Assembly: GCF_014196805.1 (NCBI RefSeq)
Contig: NZ_JACIEI010000020.1
Span: forward strand, 1-63,320
From: Sulfitobacter undariae
GTDB lineage: Bacteria > Pseudomonadota > Alphaproteobacteria > Rhodobacterales > Rhodobacteraceae
DNA: 63,320 bases
Direction: 5' to 3'
Shown: positions 20,897 to 29,853 of the stretch, in pieces
Position numbering within the stretch: the stretch's first letter is position 1
How the letters are laid out: the number at the start of each line of letters is the position of its first letter
Translations under genes and position numbers: made by a program
Notes under the pieces: model-generated
Databases searched by the model: none
What the model was told of the DNA's origin: nothing
What the model saw: the letters and a program-made list of their open reading frames with translations, nothing else

Positions 20897-21484
20897 TTAG
20901 GATTTATCACGCGCCGTAAAGAAGGCCGAGATTTTACTGCGTGCAAACTCCCATAGGGTAGGTGCGCCGATGGCGATTTTGCTACCAACGCGCTCGGCAA
21001 TCATTTCCTGAGTGACGTTATAATCAATCCAGCTACCGCCGCCCGATTGCAGATTTTGCATGGGGGGCTGAAAGCGATCCAGCGATTTCGCGAATTGCGC
21101 TGTTGGCGTTTTAGCACTCTCAAACTCTTCCCATACCTCGCGAAGGTCGTCCCTTAAGTCATTGGGTAGAAGTCCAAAAATCCTATCCGCTGCCGCTGCC
21201 TCATCTGTTTGCATGGCTTGCGTATCATGGCTGCCAAAGATGGGATTATCGCCAGCGTCTATCTCAACAAGATCATGTAGGATCAGCATCTTCACAACGC
21301 GCATGATGTCTACGTCTGGGCCTGCCTGATCCGCAAGAACCAGCGCATAAAGCGTCAGATGCCAGCTATGCTCAGCAGAGTTTTCATAACGTGAATTGTC
21401 ACAAAGTGTCGTCGCACGGACAACTGACTTGAGCTTATCCGCCTCGTTTAAAAAGGCGATTTGTTGCTCAAGTCGGTCTGTCAT
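20897..21484 (-). CDS. HD-domain phosphohydrolase (YfbR-like)
   Basis: 195 aa. The metal-binding HD signature is present: ENSAEHSWHLTLYAL (first His), MLILHDLVEID (HD pair) and a later Asp in KSLDRFQP. Relatives such as YfbR are 5'-deoxynucleotidases, and the N-terminal LKSVVRATTL resembles them. Its start overlaps the stop of the 77-aa gene by four bases (ATGA), so the two are translationally coupled. Nucleotidase activity is inferred. Confidence 0.8.
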   Translation of the reverse strand: MTDRLEQQIAFLNEADKLKSVVRATTLCDNSRYENSAEHSWHLTLYALVLADQAGPDVDIMRVVKMLILHDLVEIDAGDNPIFGSHDTQAMQTDEAAAADRIFGLLPNDLRDDLREVWEEFESAKTPTAQFAKSLDRFQPPMQNLQSGGGSWIDYNVTQEMIAERVGSKIAIGAPTLWEFARSKISAFFTARDKS

Positions 21485-21714
21485 GTGTTGTCTTCTCTGA
21501 ACTTTTTAAGTTTGGCCGCAAGGAAGGCGCGACCTTTTAATTCAGACATTCGGGTTCTGATGGCTGTCAGGAATGCTTCTTCAAGCGTCTGTGAGGACGC
21601 TCCCAAAACATCGCCAACTTCCATAAAAAGCCGATCCTCGCCAGTTTCGGCCTGAACAGCAAGGCATTCTTCTGCCAAGTCGTTGGCCATGCGGATGACT
21701 GCATCGTCTGCCAT
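21481..21714 (-). CDS. Conserved-looking 77-aa protein of unknown function
   Basis: A small, acidic, all-helical soluble protein (MADDAVIRMANDLAEECLAV ... GRAFLAAKLKKFREDNT). It overlaps the alpha/beta hydrolase stop by one base (TAATG) and the HD gene start by four bases. The tight packing argues that it is real and works with, or is co-expressed with, both neighbours. No known motif was recognised. Confidence 0.7.
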   Translation of the reverse strand: MADDAVIRMANDLAEECLAVQAETGEDRLFMEVGDVLGASSQTLEEAFLTAIRTRMSELKGRAFLAAKLKKFREDNT

Positions 21715-22367
21715 TAGCGTGTGTTCTCGGTCAGGCGGCGGCGGACATAATCAGTGGTGGAATTGATCATTGTGTCCATATGCGGTTCTTCAAAGAAGTG
21801 GCCAGCGCCATCAATTTCCTGATGAGTGATCGTGATGCCTTTTTGCTCATGCAGCTTGTTGACCAGATTTACCGTATCGGCAGGCGGTGCCACGCGGTCA
21901 CCGGTGCCGTTGATCACCAAACCAGATGCAGGGCAGGGCGCTAAGAAGCTGAAATCATACATATTTGCAGGAGGCGCGACCGAGATGAAGCCAGTGATTT
22001 CAGGACGACGCATCAACAATTGCATGCCGATCCATGCGCCGAATGAGAAACCTGCAACCCAGCAATGCTTGGAGTTGTTGTTCATCGACTGCAGGTAATC
22101 GAGGGCGGATGCCGCATCTGACAATTCGCCGATGCCTTGATCATATTCGCCTTGCGAACGACCGACGCCGCGGAAGTTGAACCGCAAAACGGTAAAGCCC
22201 ATTTTGTAGAAAGCGTAATGCAGGTTGTAGACAACCTTGTGATTCATTGTGCCGCCAAACTGTGGGTGCGGGTGCAACACGATCGCAATTGGCGCGTCGC
22301 GCTCTTTTTGCGGGTGATAGCGGCCCTCTAGGCGACCTTCGGGTCCGGGAAAAATGACCTCGGGCAT
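21714..22367 (-). CDS. Alpha/beta hydrolase
   Basis: 217 aa from ATG 22367 (MPEVIFPGPEGRLEG); GAGAG lies upstream, and the longer frame from 22457 would run through the iron box. The nucleophile elbow is GFSFGAW (Ser), with Asp in NGTGDRVAPP and His in DGAGHFFEE. HPHPQFGGTMNHKVV forms the oxyanion region of the family seen in many proteobacteria as 'alpha/beta hydrolase of unknown function'. It heads the three-gene operon and is divergent from iscR. Substrate unknown. Confidence 0.82.
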   Translation of the reverse strand: MPEVIFPGPEGRLEGRYHPQKERDAPIAIVLHPHPQFGGTMNHKVVYNLHYAFYKMGFTVLRFNFRGVGRSQGEYDQGIGELSDAASALDYLQSMNNNSKHCWVAGFSFGAWIGMQLLMRRPEITGFISVAPPANMYDFSFLAPCPASGLVINGTGDRVAPPADTVNLVNKLHEQKGITITHQEIDGAGHFFEEPHMDTMINSTTDYVRRRLTENTR

Positions 22368-22428
22368 GGCTGTACTCTCTTCCAGTTTCAAAAGTGCCGA
22401 TGTATTCTTGACGAAATAGCTGGGGCAC

Positions 22429-22445
22429 TTTAGAACAATTCTAAC
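22429..22445. promoter_or_regulatory. Iron control element (Irr box) upstream of iscR-suf
   Basis: TTTAGAA-CAA-TTCTAAC is a near-perfect match (one base off) to the alphaproteobacterial ICE motif TTTAGAA-N3-TTCTAAA bound by Irr. It lies 93 bases before the iscR start, in the divergent region shared with the hydrolase. It is expected to repress suf, or the hydrolase, when iron and haem are low or to tune them with iron status. Confidence 0.75.
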
Positions 22446-22537
22446 ATTTGAATCCACAGATGCGGACCGCGTTCAACGGATGTAGGCATTTCAGCCGCCC
22501 ACGTCAAACAAAAGCCTGACTTCGTGAGGGGGGTATT

Positions 22538-22996
22538 ATGAAACTATCCACAAAAGGGCGTTACGCAATGGTCGCTTTGGCCGATATTGCGCTACAGCCC
22601 GAAGGCAAACTTGTATCGCTTGGCGATATCGCTGAACGACAGCAGGTGTCCTTGCCTTATTTGGAGCAATTGTTCGTCAAGCTGCGCCGCGCCGAATTGG
22701 TGGCATCGGTTCGCGGACCGGGTGGTGGATATCGCTTGGCGCGGCCTGCCTCTGATATTCGTGTGGTTGATATTCTGTCTGCCGTCGATGAATCTGTGGA
22801 TGCGATGCACAAAGGGGCAGGTGCCTCTGGTGGGGCATCAGGCAGCCGCGCGCAATCGCTGACCAATCGTCTGTGGCAGGGATTGTCTGCGCATGTTTAT
22901 GTGTTCTTGCACCAGACACGCCTGTCTGACGTGGTTGAAAACCAGATGACCCCTTGTCCTGCTGTGCCAAACCTTTTTGCCATTGTGGATGAGTGA
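22538..22996 (+). CDS. iscR: Rrf2-family regulator IscR
   Basis: 152 aa. The winged helix at residues 1-80 opens MKLSTKGRYAMVALADIAL, with PYLEQLFVKLRRAELV as the recognition region and RGPGGGYRLA as the wing. The region that in E. coli IscR holds three cluster-binding cysteines is here KGAGASGGASGSRAQS, with none; the only cysteine is Cys140 near the C-terminus (TPCPAVP). Rhodobacter-type IscR proteins with a single cysteine are known to bind an Fe-S cluster in an unusual way. First gene of the suf operon and probably its repressor. Confidence 0.9.
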   Translation: MKLSTKGRYAMVALADIALQPEGKLVSLGDIAERQQVSLPYLEQLFVKLRRAELVASVRGPGGGYRLARPASDIRVVDILSAVDESVDAMHKGAGASGGASGSRAQSLTNRLWQGLSAHVYVFLHQTRLSDVVENQMTPCPAVPNLFAIVDE

Positions 22997-24095
22997 ACCA
23001 ATGGCGCGTACCTATCTGGATCATAACGCGACAACGCCCCTTAGGGCGCAGGCGCGCGTAGCGATGATCGCTGCTATGGATGTGATGGGGAACCCGTCGT
23101 CTGTGCATGCCGAAGGGCGTGCCGCCAAGATGATGATTGAACGTGCCCGTACGCAAGTTGCAGAGCTAGTAGGCTGTAAACCCCAGCAAGTGGTCTTCAC
23201 CTCCAGTGCGACCGAGGCCGCAGCGTTGGCCGTCGCGCAAAAGGCGCGGCATGGCGGTACATTTGCTGCCCTTCCAACAGAACACGATTGTTTGGGCGTC
23301 TGGAGCGAGCATGAGATTGCAGGCCAGCAAGACCGCGATGGTGCTGCTGTTGTGCCTTCTGCGGCATTGTCGGGATTGGTGGCCATCTCTGCCGCCAATA
23401 GCGAAACTGGCATCATGCGCCCGAACGCCAAAGTAGCGGGCAGTGGCGCGGGTTACTCCACAATTTGTGATATCACCCAAGTCGCGGGCAAAGTGCCGAT
23501 TATCTATGAGGATATTACCCCTTCTTACGCGATCCTGTCTGCGCATAAATTGGGCGGTCCCAAAGGCATAGCTGCCTTAATTAACTTTACCGCGGATGAT
23601 CCAGCGCCGATGCTGCGTGGCGGTGGGCAAGAAATGAACCGCCGATCCGGTACGGAAAACACCGTTGGCATCGCTGGATTCGGCGCGGCTGCGCAGGCTG
23701 CTGGCGATGACGTTGCGGCAGGCAAGTGGGAAGAAGTGGCCTACTTTAGAAATATTCTAGAAACAGCTATTGCGGATGCGTCAGAACAGACTATTTTTGT
23801 CGGAAATGAAATGCCGCGTTTGCCGAACACGTCTTGCATCCTCACCCCGGGTTGGAAGGGCGAGACGCAAGTGATGCAAATGGATTTGGCGGGCTTTGCC
23901 ATTTCGGCAGGGTCGGCCTGTTCTAGCGGCAAGGTAAAGGCCAGCAAGGTATTGCTCGCCATGGGATATGACGAGACTGAGGCCGCAAATGCGATACGTG
24001 TATCGCTGGGCCTTGAGACAACAAATGATGATGTGCTGCGCTTTGTTGAAGCGTGGACAGCGAAATTCGAGAAACACCAGAAGCGGGCGGCCTAA
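22989..24095 (+). CDS. Cysteine desulfurase, NifS/IscS-like
   Basis: 368 aa from ATG 22989 (overlapping the iscR stop by eight bases); MARTYLDHNATTPLR at 23001 is an alternative start. A PLP enzyme that takes sulfur from cysteine. SAHKLGGPKG carries the PLP lysine (Lys187), and SAGSACSSGK the persulfide cysteine (Cys311) in a loop typical of group I enzymes. It is a different type from the SufS at the end of the same operon, so the operon encodes two desulfurases. Confidence 0.9.
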   Translation: MSEPMARTYLDHNATTPLRAQARVAMIAAMDVMGNPSSVHAEGRAAKMMIERARTQVAELVGCKPQQVVFTSSATEAAALAVAQKARHGGTFAALPTEHDCLGVWSEHEIAGQQDRDGAAVVPSAALSGLVAISAANSETGIMRPNAKVAGSGAGYSTICDITQVAGKVPIIYEDITPSYAILSAHKLGGPKGIAALINFTADDPAPMLRGGGQEMNRRSGTENTVGIAGFGAAAQAAGDDVAAGKWEEVAYFRNILETAIADASEQTIFVGNEMPRLPNTSCILTPGWKGETQVMQMDLAGFAISAGSACSSGKVKASKVLLAMGYDETEAANAIRVSLGLETTNDDVLRFVEAWTAKFEKHQKRAA

Positions 24096-24121
24096 CGCCT
24101 GCGAGCTGAGAGGAAGATGAG

Positions 24122-25645
24122 ATGGACACAGTGGTAGATAGCGGCGTCAAAGACGGTGTGGATCAGGAAACCGTTGATGCGGTACGCGAAGTTGGTGGTG
24201 CATATAAACACGGCTGGTCCACAGATATTGAGATGGATTATGCGCCTTTGGGTCTGAACGAGGACATCGTCAAACTGATCTCTTCCAAGAACGAAGAGCC
24301 AGAATGGATGACCGAATGGCGCTTGGGCGCCTATGCCCGCTGGCAGAAAATGCGCGAGCCGGATTGGGCGATGGTTGATTACCCTGAAATCAACTTTCAA
24401 AACCAATATTACTATGCGCGCCCTAAAAGCATGGCGGTCAAGCCAAAGTCTCTGGACGATGTGGACCCCAAGTTGCTGGAAACCTACAAAAAGCTGGGTA
24501 TCCCGTTGAAAGAGCAAGCCATTCTGGCTGGTGTTGAAGGCGCCGAAGAAATGTCTGACGCGCCGCGCAAAGTGGCTGTGGATGCTGTGTTTGATTCCGT
24601 TTCTGTTGGTACAACCTTCCAAGACGAACTGAAAAAGGCTGGCGTGATCTTTTGCTCGATTTCTGAGGCGATCCGCGAACACCCTGAGCTGGTCAAGAAG
24701 TACCTCGGTTCCGTTGTGCCTGTGCAAGATAACTTCTACGCGACATTGAACTCGGCTGTCTTTTCTGACGGGTCATTTGTCTATGTGCCACCAGGCGTGC
24801 GCTGCCCGATGGAGCTGTCCACTTATTTCCGTATCAACGCCGAAAATACGGGCCAGTTTGAACGCACGCTGATCATTGCCGACAAAGGCAGCTATGTTTC
24901 CTATCTGGAAGGCTGTACCGCGCCGCAACGTGATGAAAGCCAGCTGCACGCAGCTGTTGTTGAGATCATCATCGAAGAAGATGCCGAGGTGAAGTATTCC
25001 ACCGTTCAAAACTGGTATCCGGGTGATGAAAACGGCAAAGGCGGGATCTATAACTTTGTAACCAAACGCGCCGATTGTCGTGGTGACCGTGCCAAAGTGA
25101 TGTGGACACAGGTTGAAACGGGGTCTGCTGTCACGTGGAAATACCCGTCCTGCATCTTGCGTGGTGATGACAGCCAAGGCGAATTCTATTCCATCGCCAT
25201 CGCCAACAACATGCAGCAGGCCGATACAGGCACCAAGATGGTGCATTTGGGCAAACGCACAAAATCGCGCATCGTTTCCAAAGGCATCAGCGCGGGCAAG
25301 GCGCAAAACACCTATCGTGGTTTGGTCTCTATGCACCCCAAAGCGAAAGAAAGCCGTAACTACACGCAATGCGACAGCTTGCTGATCGGTGATAAATGCG
25401 GCGCGCACACGGTACCATATATCGAGGTGAAAAATAACTCGTCTCGGGTAGAGCATGAAGCGACCACATCCAAGGTCGACGATGAGCAACTGTTTTACTG
25501 CCGCTCACGTGGGATGGATGAAGAAGAGGCCGTCGCATTGGTGGTGAACGGGTTCTGTAAAGACGTCCTGCAGGCACTGCCAATGGAATTTGCTATGGAA
25601 GCACAGGCACTTGTGGCCATTTCCTTAGAGGGTTCTGTAGGCTGA
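24122..25645 (+). CDS. sufB: Fe-S cluster assembly scaffold SufB
   Basis: 507 aa, a full-length SufB. The beta-helix core includes [36 protein letters not shown] and [17 protein letters not shown], with a C-terminal [20 protein letters not shown] as in other SufB proteins. It forms the SufBC2D complex in the cytoplasm, on which clusters are built. The next gene starts within its stop codon (TGATG). Confidence 0.95.
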   Translation: MDTVVDSGVKDGVDQETVDAVREVGGAYKHGWSTDIEMDYAPLGLNEDIVKLISSKNEEPEWMTEWRLGAYARWQKMREPDWAMVDYPEINFQNQYYYARPKSMAVKPKSLDDVDPKLLETYKKLGIPLKEQAILAGVEGAEEMSDAPRKVAVDAVFDSVSVGTTFQDELKKAGVIFCSISEAIREHPELVKKYLGSVVPVQDNFYATLNSAVFSDGSFVYVPPGVRCPMELSTYFRINAENTGQFERTLIIADKGSYVSYLEGCTAPQRDESQLHAAVVEIIIEEDAEVKYSTVQNWYPGDENGKGGIYNFVTKRADCRGDRAKVMWTQVETGSAVTWKYPSCILRGDDSQGEFYSIAIANNMQQADTGTKMVHLGKRTKSRIVSKGISAGKAQNTYRGLVSMHPKAKESRNYTQCDSLLIGDKCGAHTVPYIEVKNNSSRVEHEATTSKVDDEQLFYCRSRGMDEEEAVALVVNGFCKDVLQALPMEFAMEAQALVAISLEGSVG

Positions 25646-25830
25646 TGTTAAAGCTTCTAAAAGAAACAGGCATCGCGGCGGTTCTCTATTTCGCGCTCAG
25701 TTGGGCCTTCGGTCTTGGGATCGAAGAAGGTGACAGCTGGCCGGAGGCCGCGATGGCGGCTGCCATGTTTGCGGTGCTCTATTTCATTTTGGGATTGGCT
25801 TTACGTTGGTTCAAGAAGCGAAAGTCATGA
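25645..25830 (+). CDS. Small two-helix membrane protein in the suf operon
   Basis: 61 aa: two hydrophobic helices (about residues 9-26 and 34-54) joined by an acidic loop EEGDSWPEAA, with a basic C-terminal tail RWFKKRKS, which suggests both ends face the cytoplasm. The start overlaps the sufB stop by one base, so it is coupled to sufB. No known family was recognised. Confidence 0.75.
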   Translation: MLKLLKETGIAAVLYFALSWAFGLGIEEGDSWPEAAMAAAMFAVLYFILGLALRWFKKRKS

Positions 25831-25884
25831 TTGTGACTGCACTGCATTTGGCCGAAGGTCTGCGTTAAATTGGGAACGAATGAG

Positions 25885-26691
25885 ATGACAGGTTCAGCTA
25901 CAAATGAGCCCATCAAACTCCATTGGTGGCGTGGCGTTCCTAACTTTGGGGACGCTATCAACCCTTTGATTGTTGGGCATGTTTCCGGCACGAAAGTTGA
26001 ATTTGCGGGGCCGCAAGCCGCGAATTTATTCGCCATCGGGTCTATGCTGCAAGTGGTCAAGCGGTCACGCAAAGGCATGGCTGAGGGGCAACCACAGATT
26101 GGCGTTTGGGGCACGGGGACTTTACATCCTGTAACGGGTCTCGACTTTCTGCAAAAGGTCGATATCCATTTGCTGCGCGGCCCGATTACTGCCGCTCTGT
26201 TAAAGATCAAGATGCGGCGCTTTGGTGATCCGGGGCTGTTGATTGACAGCGTTCTGCCGTTTGACGGCGCGCAGAGTGACCGTATCGGAATTGTGCCGCA
26301 CCACAGTCAGATGGATGACCCCGCGATGCTGGCTTTTGCCACGTCGGACCCCGCGTTCATGTTGATTGATCCACGTGATACGCCAGAATCCGTCTGCCAT
26401 CAGATTGCGTCTTGCGCGCGCATTCTGTCGTCTTCGCTCCATGGGTTGATCATGGCAGATGCTTACGGTGTGCCAAACCGCTGGATTGATCCCGGTAAAC
26501 AAGGCTGGCTCAAGTACCATGATTATGCGGCCTCTATTGGACGTGTTGATATGTCGTTCCCTCTGACAATCGACGAGGCATCCAAGGCCGCATTCAAAGA
26601 CATCACTTATCAAGACGGGATCGCAGCTGCACGTGAAGCGTTACATGCCACCTTCCCTGAACACCTGAAAACAAGCGCAACGCGTTTATAA
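25885..26691 (+). CDS. Polysaccharide pyruvyl transferase-like protein
   Basis: About 268 aa from ATG 25885; a TTG at 25870 is an in-frame alternative. It looks like the pyruvyl-transferase fold: WWRGVPNFGDAINPLIV at the N-terminus, HLLRGPITAALL, a FGDPGLL turn, and ILSSSLHGLIMADAYGVPN near the C-terminus. Relatives such as ExoV add pyruvate ketals to exopolysaccharide sugars. Its place between sufB and sufC has no obvious link to cluster assembly, and spacing (45 bases from the gene before, 46 after) is compatible with one transcript. Confidence 0.8.
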   Translation: MTGSATNEPIKLHWWRGVPNFGDAINPLIVGHVSGTKVEFAGPQAANLFAIGSMLQVVKRSRKGMAEGQPQIGVWGTGTLHPVTGLDFLQKVDIHLLRGPITAALLKIKMRRFGDPGLLIDSVLPFDGAQSDRIGIVPHHSQMDDPAMLAFATSDPAFMLIDPRDTPESVCHQIASCARILSSSLHGLIMADAYGVPNRWIDPGKQGWLKYHDYAASIGRVDMSFPLTIDEASKAAFKDITYQDGIAAAREALHATFPEHLKTSATRL

Positions 26692-26737
26692 ATTTTGCGC
26701 TCTGCGCAAACCAAAAGATTGAACAAAGGAAGACACA

Positions 26738-27493
26738 ATGCTGAGCATCAAAAACCTCCAAGTGAAATTGGAAGACGAAGACAAGCAAATCCTCAAAGGT
26801 GTAGACCTTGAAGTAGAAGCAGGCAAAGTGCATGCGATCATGGGGCCAAACGGCTCTGGCAAGTCCACGCTGTCCTACGTGCTGTCCGGTAAAGGCGGCT
26901 ATGAAGTAACGGGCGGTTCGGCTACTTTGGGTGATATTGATCTGCTGGACATGGAGCCAGAAGAGCGTGCTGCGGCGGGCCTTTTCCTTGCGTTTCAATA
27001 CCCCGTTGAAATCCCGGGTGTGGGCAACATGACCTTCCTGCGGACGGCTGTGAACGCACAGCGCAAAGCACGCGGCGAAGAAGAGATGTCTGCGGCAGAG
27101 TTCCTCAAAGTGGTGCGTGCCAAGGCAAAAGACCTCAAGATTGATGCGGAAATGCTGAAGCGCCCCGTCAACATGGGCTTCTCCGGTGGGGAGAAAAAGC
27201 GTAACGAGATCCTTCAAATGGCGATGCTTGAGCCAAAAATGTGTATCCTCGACGAGACGGATTCAGGTTTGGACGTCGATGCGATGAAACTGGTTGCAGA
27301 AGGCGTGAACGCTCTGCGCACAGAGGGCCGCGGCTTTCTTGTGATCACCCACTACCAACGCCTGTTGGACCACATTAAACCCGATGTCGTGCACATCATG
27401 GCGAATGGCCGTATCGTGAAAACAGGCGGCCCAGAGCTGGCGCTGGAAGTTGAAAACAACGGCTACGCAGACATCCTTGCCGAGGTGGCATAA
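26738..27493 (+). CDS. sufC: Fe-S assembly ATPase SufC
   Basis: 251-aa ABC-type ATPase of the SufBCD complex. Walker A GPNGSGKSTL, Q-loop FQYPVEIPG, signature FSGGEKKRNEI, Walker B CILDETDSGLD and H-loop TH are all present. AAGGAAG precedes ATG 26738. The stop overlaps the sufD start by one base (TAATG). Confidence 0.96.
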   Translation: MLSIKNLQVKLEDEDKQILKGVDLEVEAGKVHAIMGPNGSGKSTLSYVLSGKGGYEVTGGSATLGDIDLLDMEPEERAAAGLFLAFQYPVEIPGVGNMTFLRTAVNAQRKARGEEEMSAAEFLKVVRAKAKDLKIDAEMLKRPVNMGFSGGEKKRNEILQMAMLEPKMCILDETDSGLDVDAMKLVAEGVNALRTEGRGFLVITHYQRLLDHIKPDVVHIMANGRIVKTGGPELALEVENNGYADILAEVA

Positions 27494-28773
27494 TGGCGGA
27501 TGCAGCATTAAAAACCGACACGACAGAGGCGATGATTGCATCTCTGTCGATGCCTACGGCGACATGGGCGCAACCCGCACGTGAAGATGCTTTGACACGT
27601 TTGCGGAGCATGGGCTTGCCCGAGCGCCGTGATGAATACTGGAAATTCACCCGTCCGGATACGCTGACGCAAGTCGCCGCTCCCAAAGCGACTGCTCTGG
27701 CGGATGATGATGCACCGATGTTTGACGGGGTAGACCGTCTGCGCATTGTCTTTGTGGATGGTGTGTTTGATGCAGAGGCGTCCGATGACCTGAGACTGGA
27801 GGGCATTACAATTGAACGTCTTGCCGCGGCGGATAGTGACCTTCACTGGGCCAAAGGCGTCTACGGCGTATTGGAAGCCAATGGTCAAACCCCAGTGGCA
27901 CGACCTTTGGCAGCCTTAAACACGGCCTTTGCTACGGATGGTGTTTTGATCCATGTTACAGGCAAGCCAAGCAAGCCAGTAAATGTGATTTATATCCATA
28001 AATCAGATACTTCCGATGTGATCTTGCATAGCTGCATCAAGATGGATGCCGGCGCCGAGATGACGCTTTTGGAGAACGGTGCTGCGGCGGCGCGGTTCAA
28101 TCATGTGCTTGAAGTTGAGATCGCTGATGGCGCCTCGTTCCATCACATCCGTTCGCAAGGGCGCGACCATGAACGCCGTGCGGCAACGCATATTTTTACC
28201 CGTTTGGGGGCTGAATCTGCGTTCCGTTCCTTTACGATGACAATGAACGGACAATTGACGCGCAATGATTGCGTGATCGAACTGACAGGCGATGACGCGA
28301 TTGCCCATGTGGCAGGTGCCTGTGTCGGTGATGGTGACTTTCACCACGACGACACGATTTTCATCACTCATGATGCTGTGAACTGTAACAGCCGTCAGGT
28401 GTTCAAAAAGGTGCTGCGTAACGGAGCTGTTGGCGTATTCCAAGGCAAAATCCTTGTAAAAGCGGGCGCGCAAAAGACGGATGGTTACCAAATCAGCCAG
28501 TCTTTGCTGCTGGACGGTGACAGCCAGTTCCTTGCCAAGCCCGAGCTTGAAATCTATGCGGATGATGTGGCCTGTAGCCACGGGTCGACATCTGGCGCGA
28601 TTGATGAGGACGCGTTGTTTTATCTGCGCTCGCGCGGTGTGTCCGAAGTTGAGGCGACAAACCTTCTGACACTGGCGTTCTTGGCCGAAGCTGTAGATGA
28701 AATTGCGCATGAAGACCTGCGCGAAGACATGACAGCAAGGCTGGGCGCTTGGCTGACGCGGCGTCGAGGCTAA
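27493..28773 (+). CDS. sufD: Fe-S assembly protein SufD
   Basis: 426 aa, the SufB paralogue without a full scaffold role of its own. N-terminal helical part, then the beta-helix with LLLDGDSQFLAKPELEIYAD and the C-terminal YLRSRGVSEVEATNLL. CSHGSTSG is the conserved family segment. It pairs with SufB and SufC and is needed for iron entry. It is followed after one base by a Yip1-like gene. Confidence 0.95.
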   Translation: MADAALKTDTTEAMIASLSMPTATWAQPAREDALTRLRSMGLPERRDEYWKFTRPDTLTQVAAPKATALADDDAPMFDGVDRLRIVFVDGVFDAEASDDLRLEGITIERLAAADSDLHWAKGVYGVLEANGQTPVARPLAALNTAFATDGVLIHVTGKPSKPVNVIYIHKSDTSDVILHSCIKMDAGAEMTLLENGAAAARFNHVLEVEIADGASFHHIRSQGRDHERRAATHIFTRLGAESAFRSFTMTMNGQLTRNDCVIELTGDDAIAHVAGACVGDGDFHHDDTIFITHDAVNCNSRQVFKKVLRNGAVGVFQGKILVKAGAQKTDGYQISQSLLLDGDSQFLAKPELEIYADDVACSHGSTSGAIDEDALFYLRSRGVSEVEATNLLTLAFLAEAVDEIAHEDLREDMTARLGAWLTRRRG

Positions 28774-28774
28774 G

Positions 28775-29266
28775 ATGTCGCTCACGCAGGATATTTTAGC
28801 CACCTACAAGGGGCCGGGGCGCGTGTTTGCGCGCTTTTTGGGGCAGGGTCGCAACGAAGTACGCACCTTGCTGTTTGTCCTCATTGCAGGGCTGTTGATG
28901 TTCGTCGCGTGGGCGCCGTTTCAGGCCCGTGAGGCACAGATAAACCCTGATGCGGTGCCTTTGCAGGCCCGCATGTATTGGAGCGCTTTTTTCTTCATCT
29001 TTATGATGCCGTTGCTGGTTTATGTATTTGCGGCACTTGTCACGGGTTTGGCACGTGTCGCCCGCAGGCAGATAACGGGATATGAAATTCGCTTTACACT
29101 TGTATGGGCGCTGCTCGCCGCTACGCCTGTAACATTGTTGATGGGGCTCACAGCAGCATTTGTTGGTGCTGGTATCCAGTTGCAAATAATCGGTTTTATC
29201 TGGTTGGCGGTGTTTGGCTGGTTCTGGGTGTCGGGGCTTTTGCGTGCGGACGGTACACAGTCATGA
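28775..29266 (+). CDS. Yip1-like membrane protein (first of two)
   Basis: 163 aa with four predicted membrane helices (about residues 32-50, 68-90, 105-130, 133-155). The layout, a short cytoplasmic N-terminus followed by closely spaced helices with an ITGYEIRFTLVWALLAATPV segment, resembles bacterial YIP1-domain proteins. It sits one base after sufD and its stop overlaps the next gene by four bases (ATGA). Confidence 0.65.
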   Translation: MSLTQDILATYKGPGRVFARFLGQGRNEVRTLLFVLIAGLLMFVAWAPFQAREAQINPDAVPLQARMYWSAFFFIFMMPLLVYVFAALVTGLARVARRQITGYEIRFTLVWALLAATPVTLLMGLTAAFVGAGIQLQIIGFIWLAVFGWFWVSGLLRADGTQS

Positions 29267-29853
29267 TCAACACGGAAGCTCTTAAAGATCTTGCGCTAGA
29301 GACAGTCCAAGATCCGCGCAGTGCTGCACGCAAGATCATGTCTTTTAACCTAAGCCGTGATGTGCTGTGGAGCGGGCTGATCCTTTCGGGCGTCGCTAAT
29401 AGCATTATCTTTAGCCTGTCTTTGCTCACCACCGACACAACGATGTTGCCAGCTTTGTTCCGCAACCCTTTGATGTTCTTTGCTTTAATCACAGGTCTGT
29501 TGGTTTTGACGGTGCATGCCTTTTACTGGACTGGGCGTGCATTGGGTGGTCAGGGCAGCTTTGGTGATCTGCTAGCTCTGTTGGTTTGGCTACAAGCGTT
29601 GCGTGCGGTTGCGCAGGCGGTCATGTTTGTTTTCCTTTTGATCTCGCCACTGCTGGGACAGTTGTTCTCGATGATGGTTGGCGTTTTAGGACTTTGGATT
29701 ACGGTGAACTTTGTTGCAGAAGCACTTCGTTTTCCACGATTATTACATGCGTTTGGTGTGCTGGTACTAGCGGCTGTCGGCATGGTTTTTGGTCTGGCTG
29801 TTTTGATTGGCCTGATCGGCATTGCGGCTTTGGGAGTACCTGCAAGTGTATGA
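29263..29853 (+). CDS. Yip1-like membrane protein (second of two)
   Basis: 196 aa from ATG 29263, chosen because it overlaps the stop before it by four bases. Five hydrophobic segments. The N-terminus MINTEALKDLALETVQDPRS followed by A-R-K matches the YIP1 style 'P...AR.I'. It is coupled to both neighbours: its last codons contain the GTG start of sufS. Paired Yip1-like genes inside a suf operon have no assigned role. Confidence 0.68.
   Translation: MINTEALKDLALETVQDPRSAARKIMSFNLSRDVLWSGLILSGVANSIIFSLSLLTTDTTMLPALFRNPLMFFALITGLLVLTVHAFYWTGRALGGQGSFGDLLALLVWLQALRAVAQAVMFVFLLISPLLGQLFSMMVGVLGLWITVNFVAEALRFPRLLHAFGVLVLAAVGMVFGLAVLIGLIGIAALGVPASV

Noticed and set aside
26603..27217. Long minus-strand frame across the sufC region
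   Set aside because: It is antisense to sufC, whose Walker and signature motifs are complete. The frame reads as composition-driven shadow with no domain.
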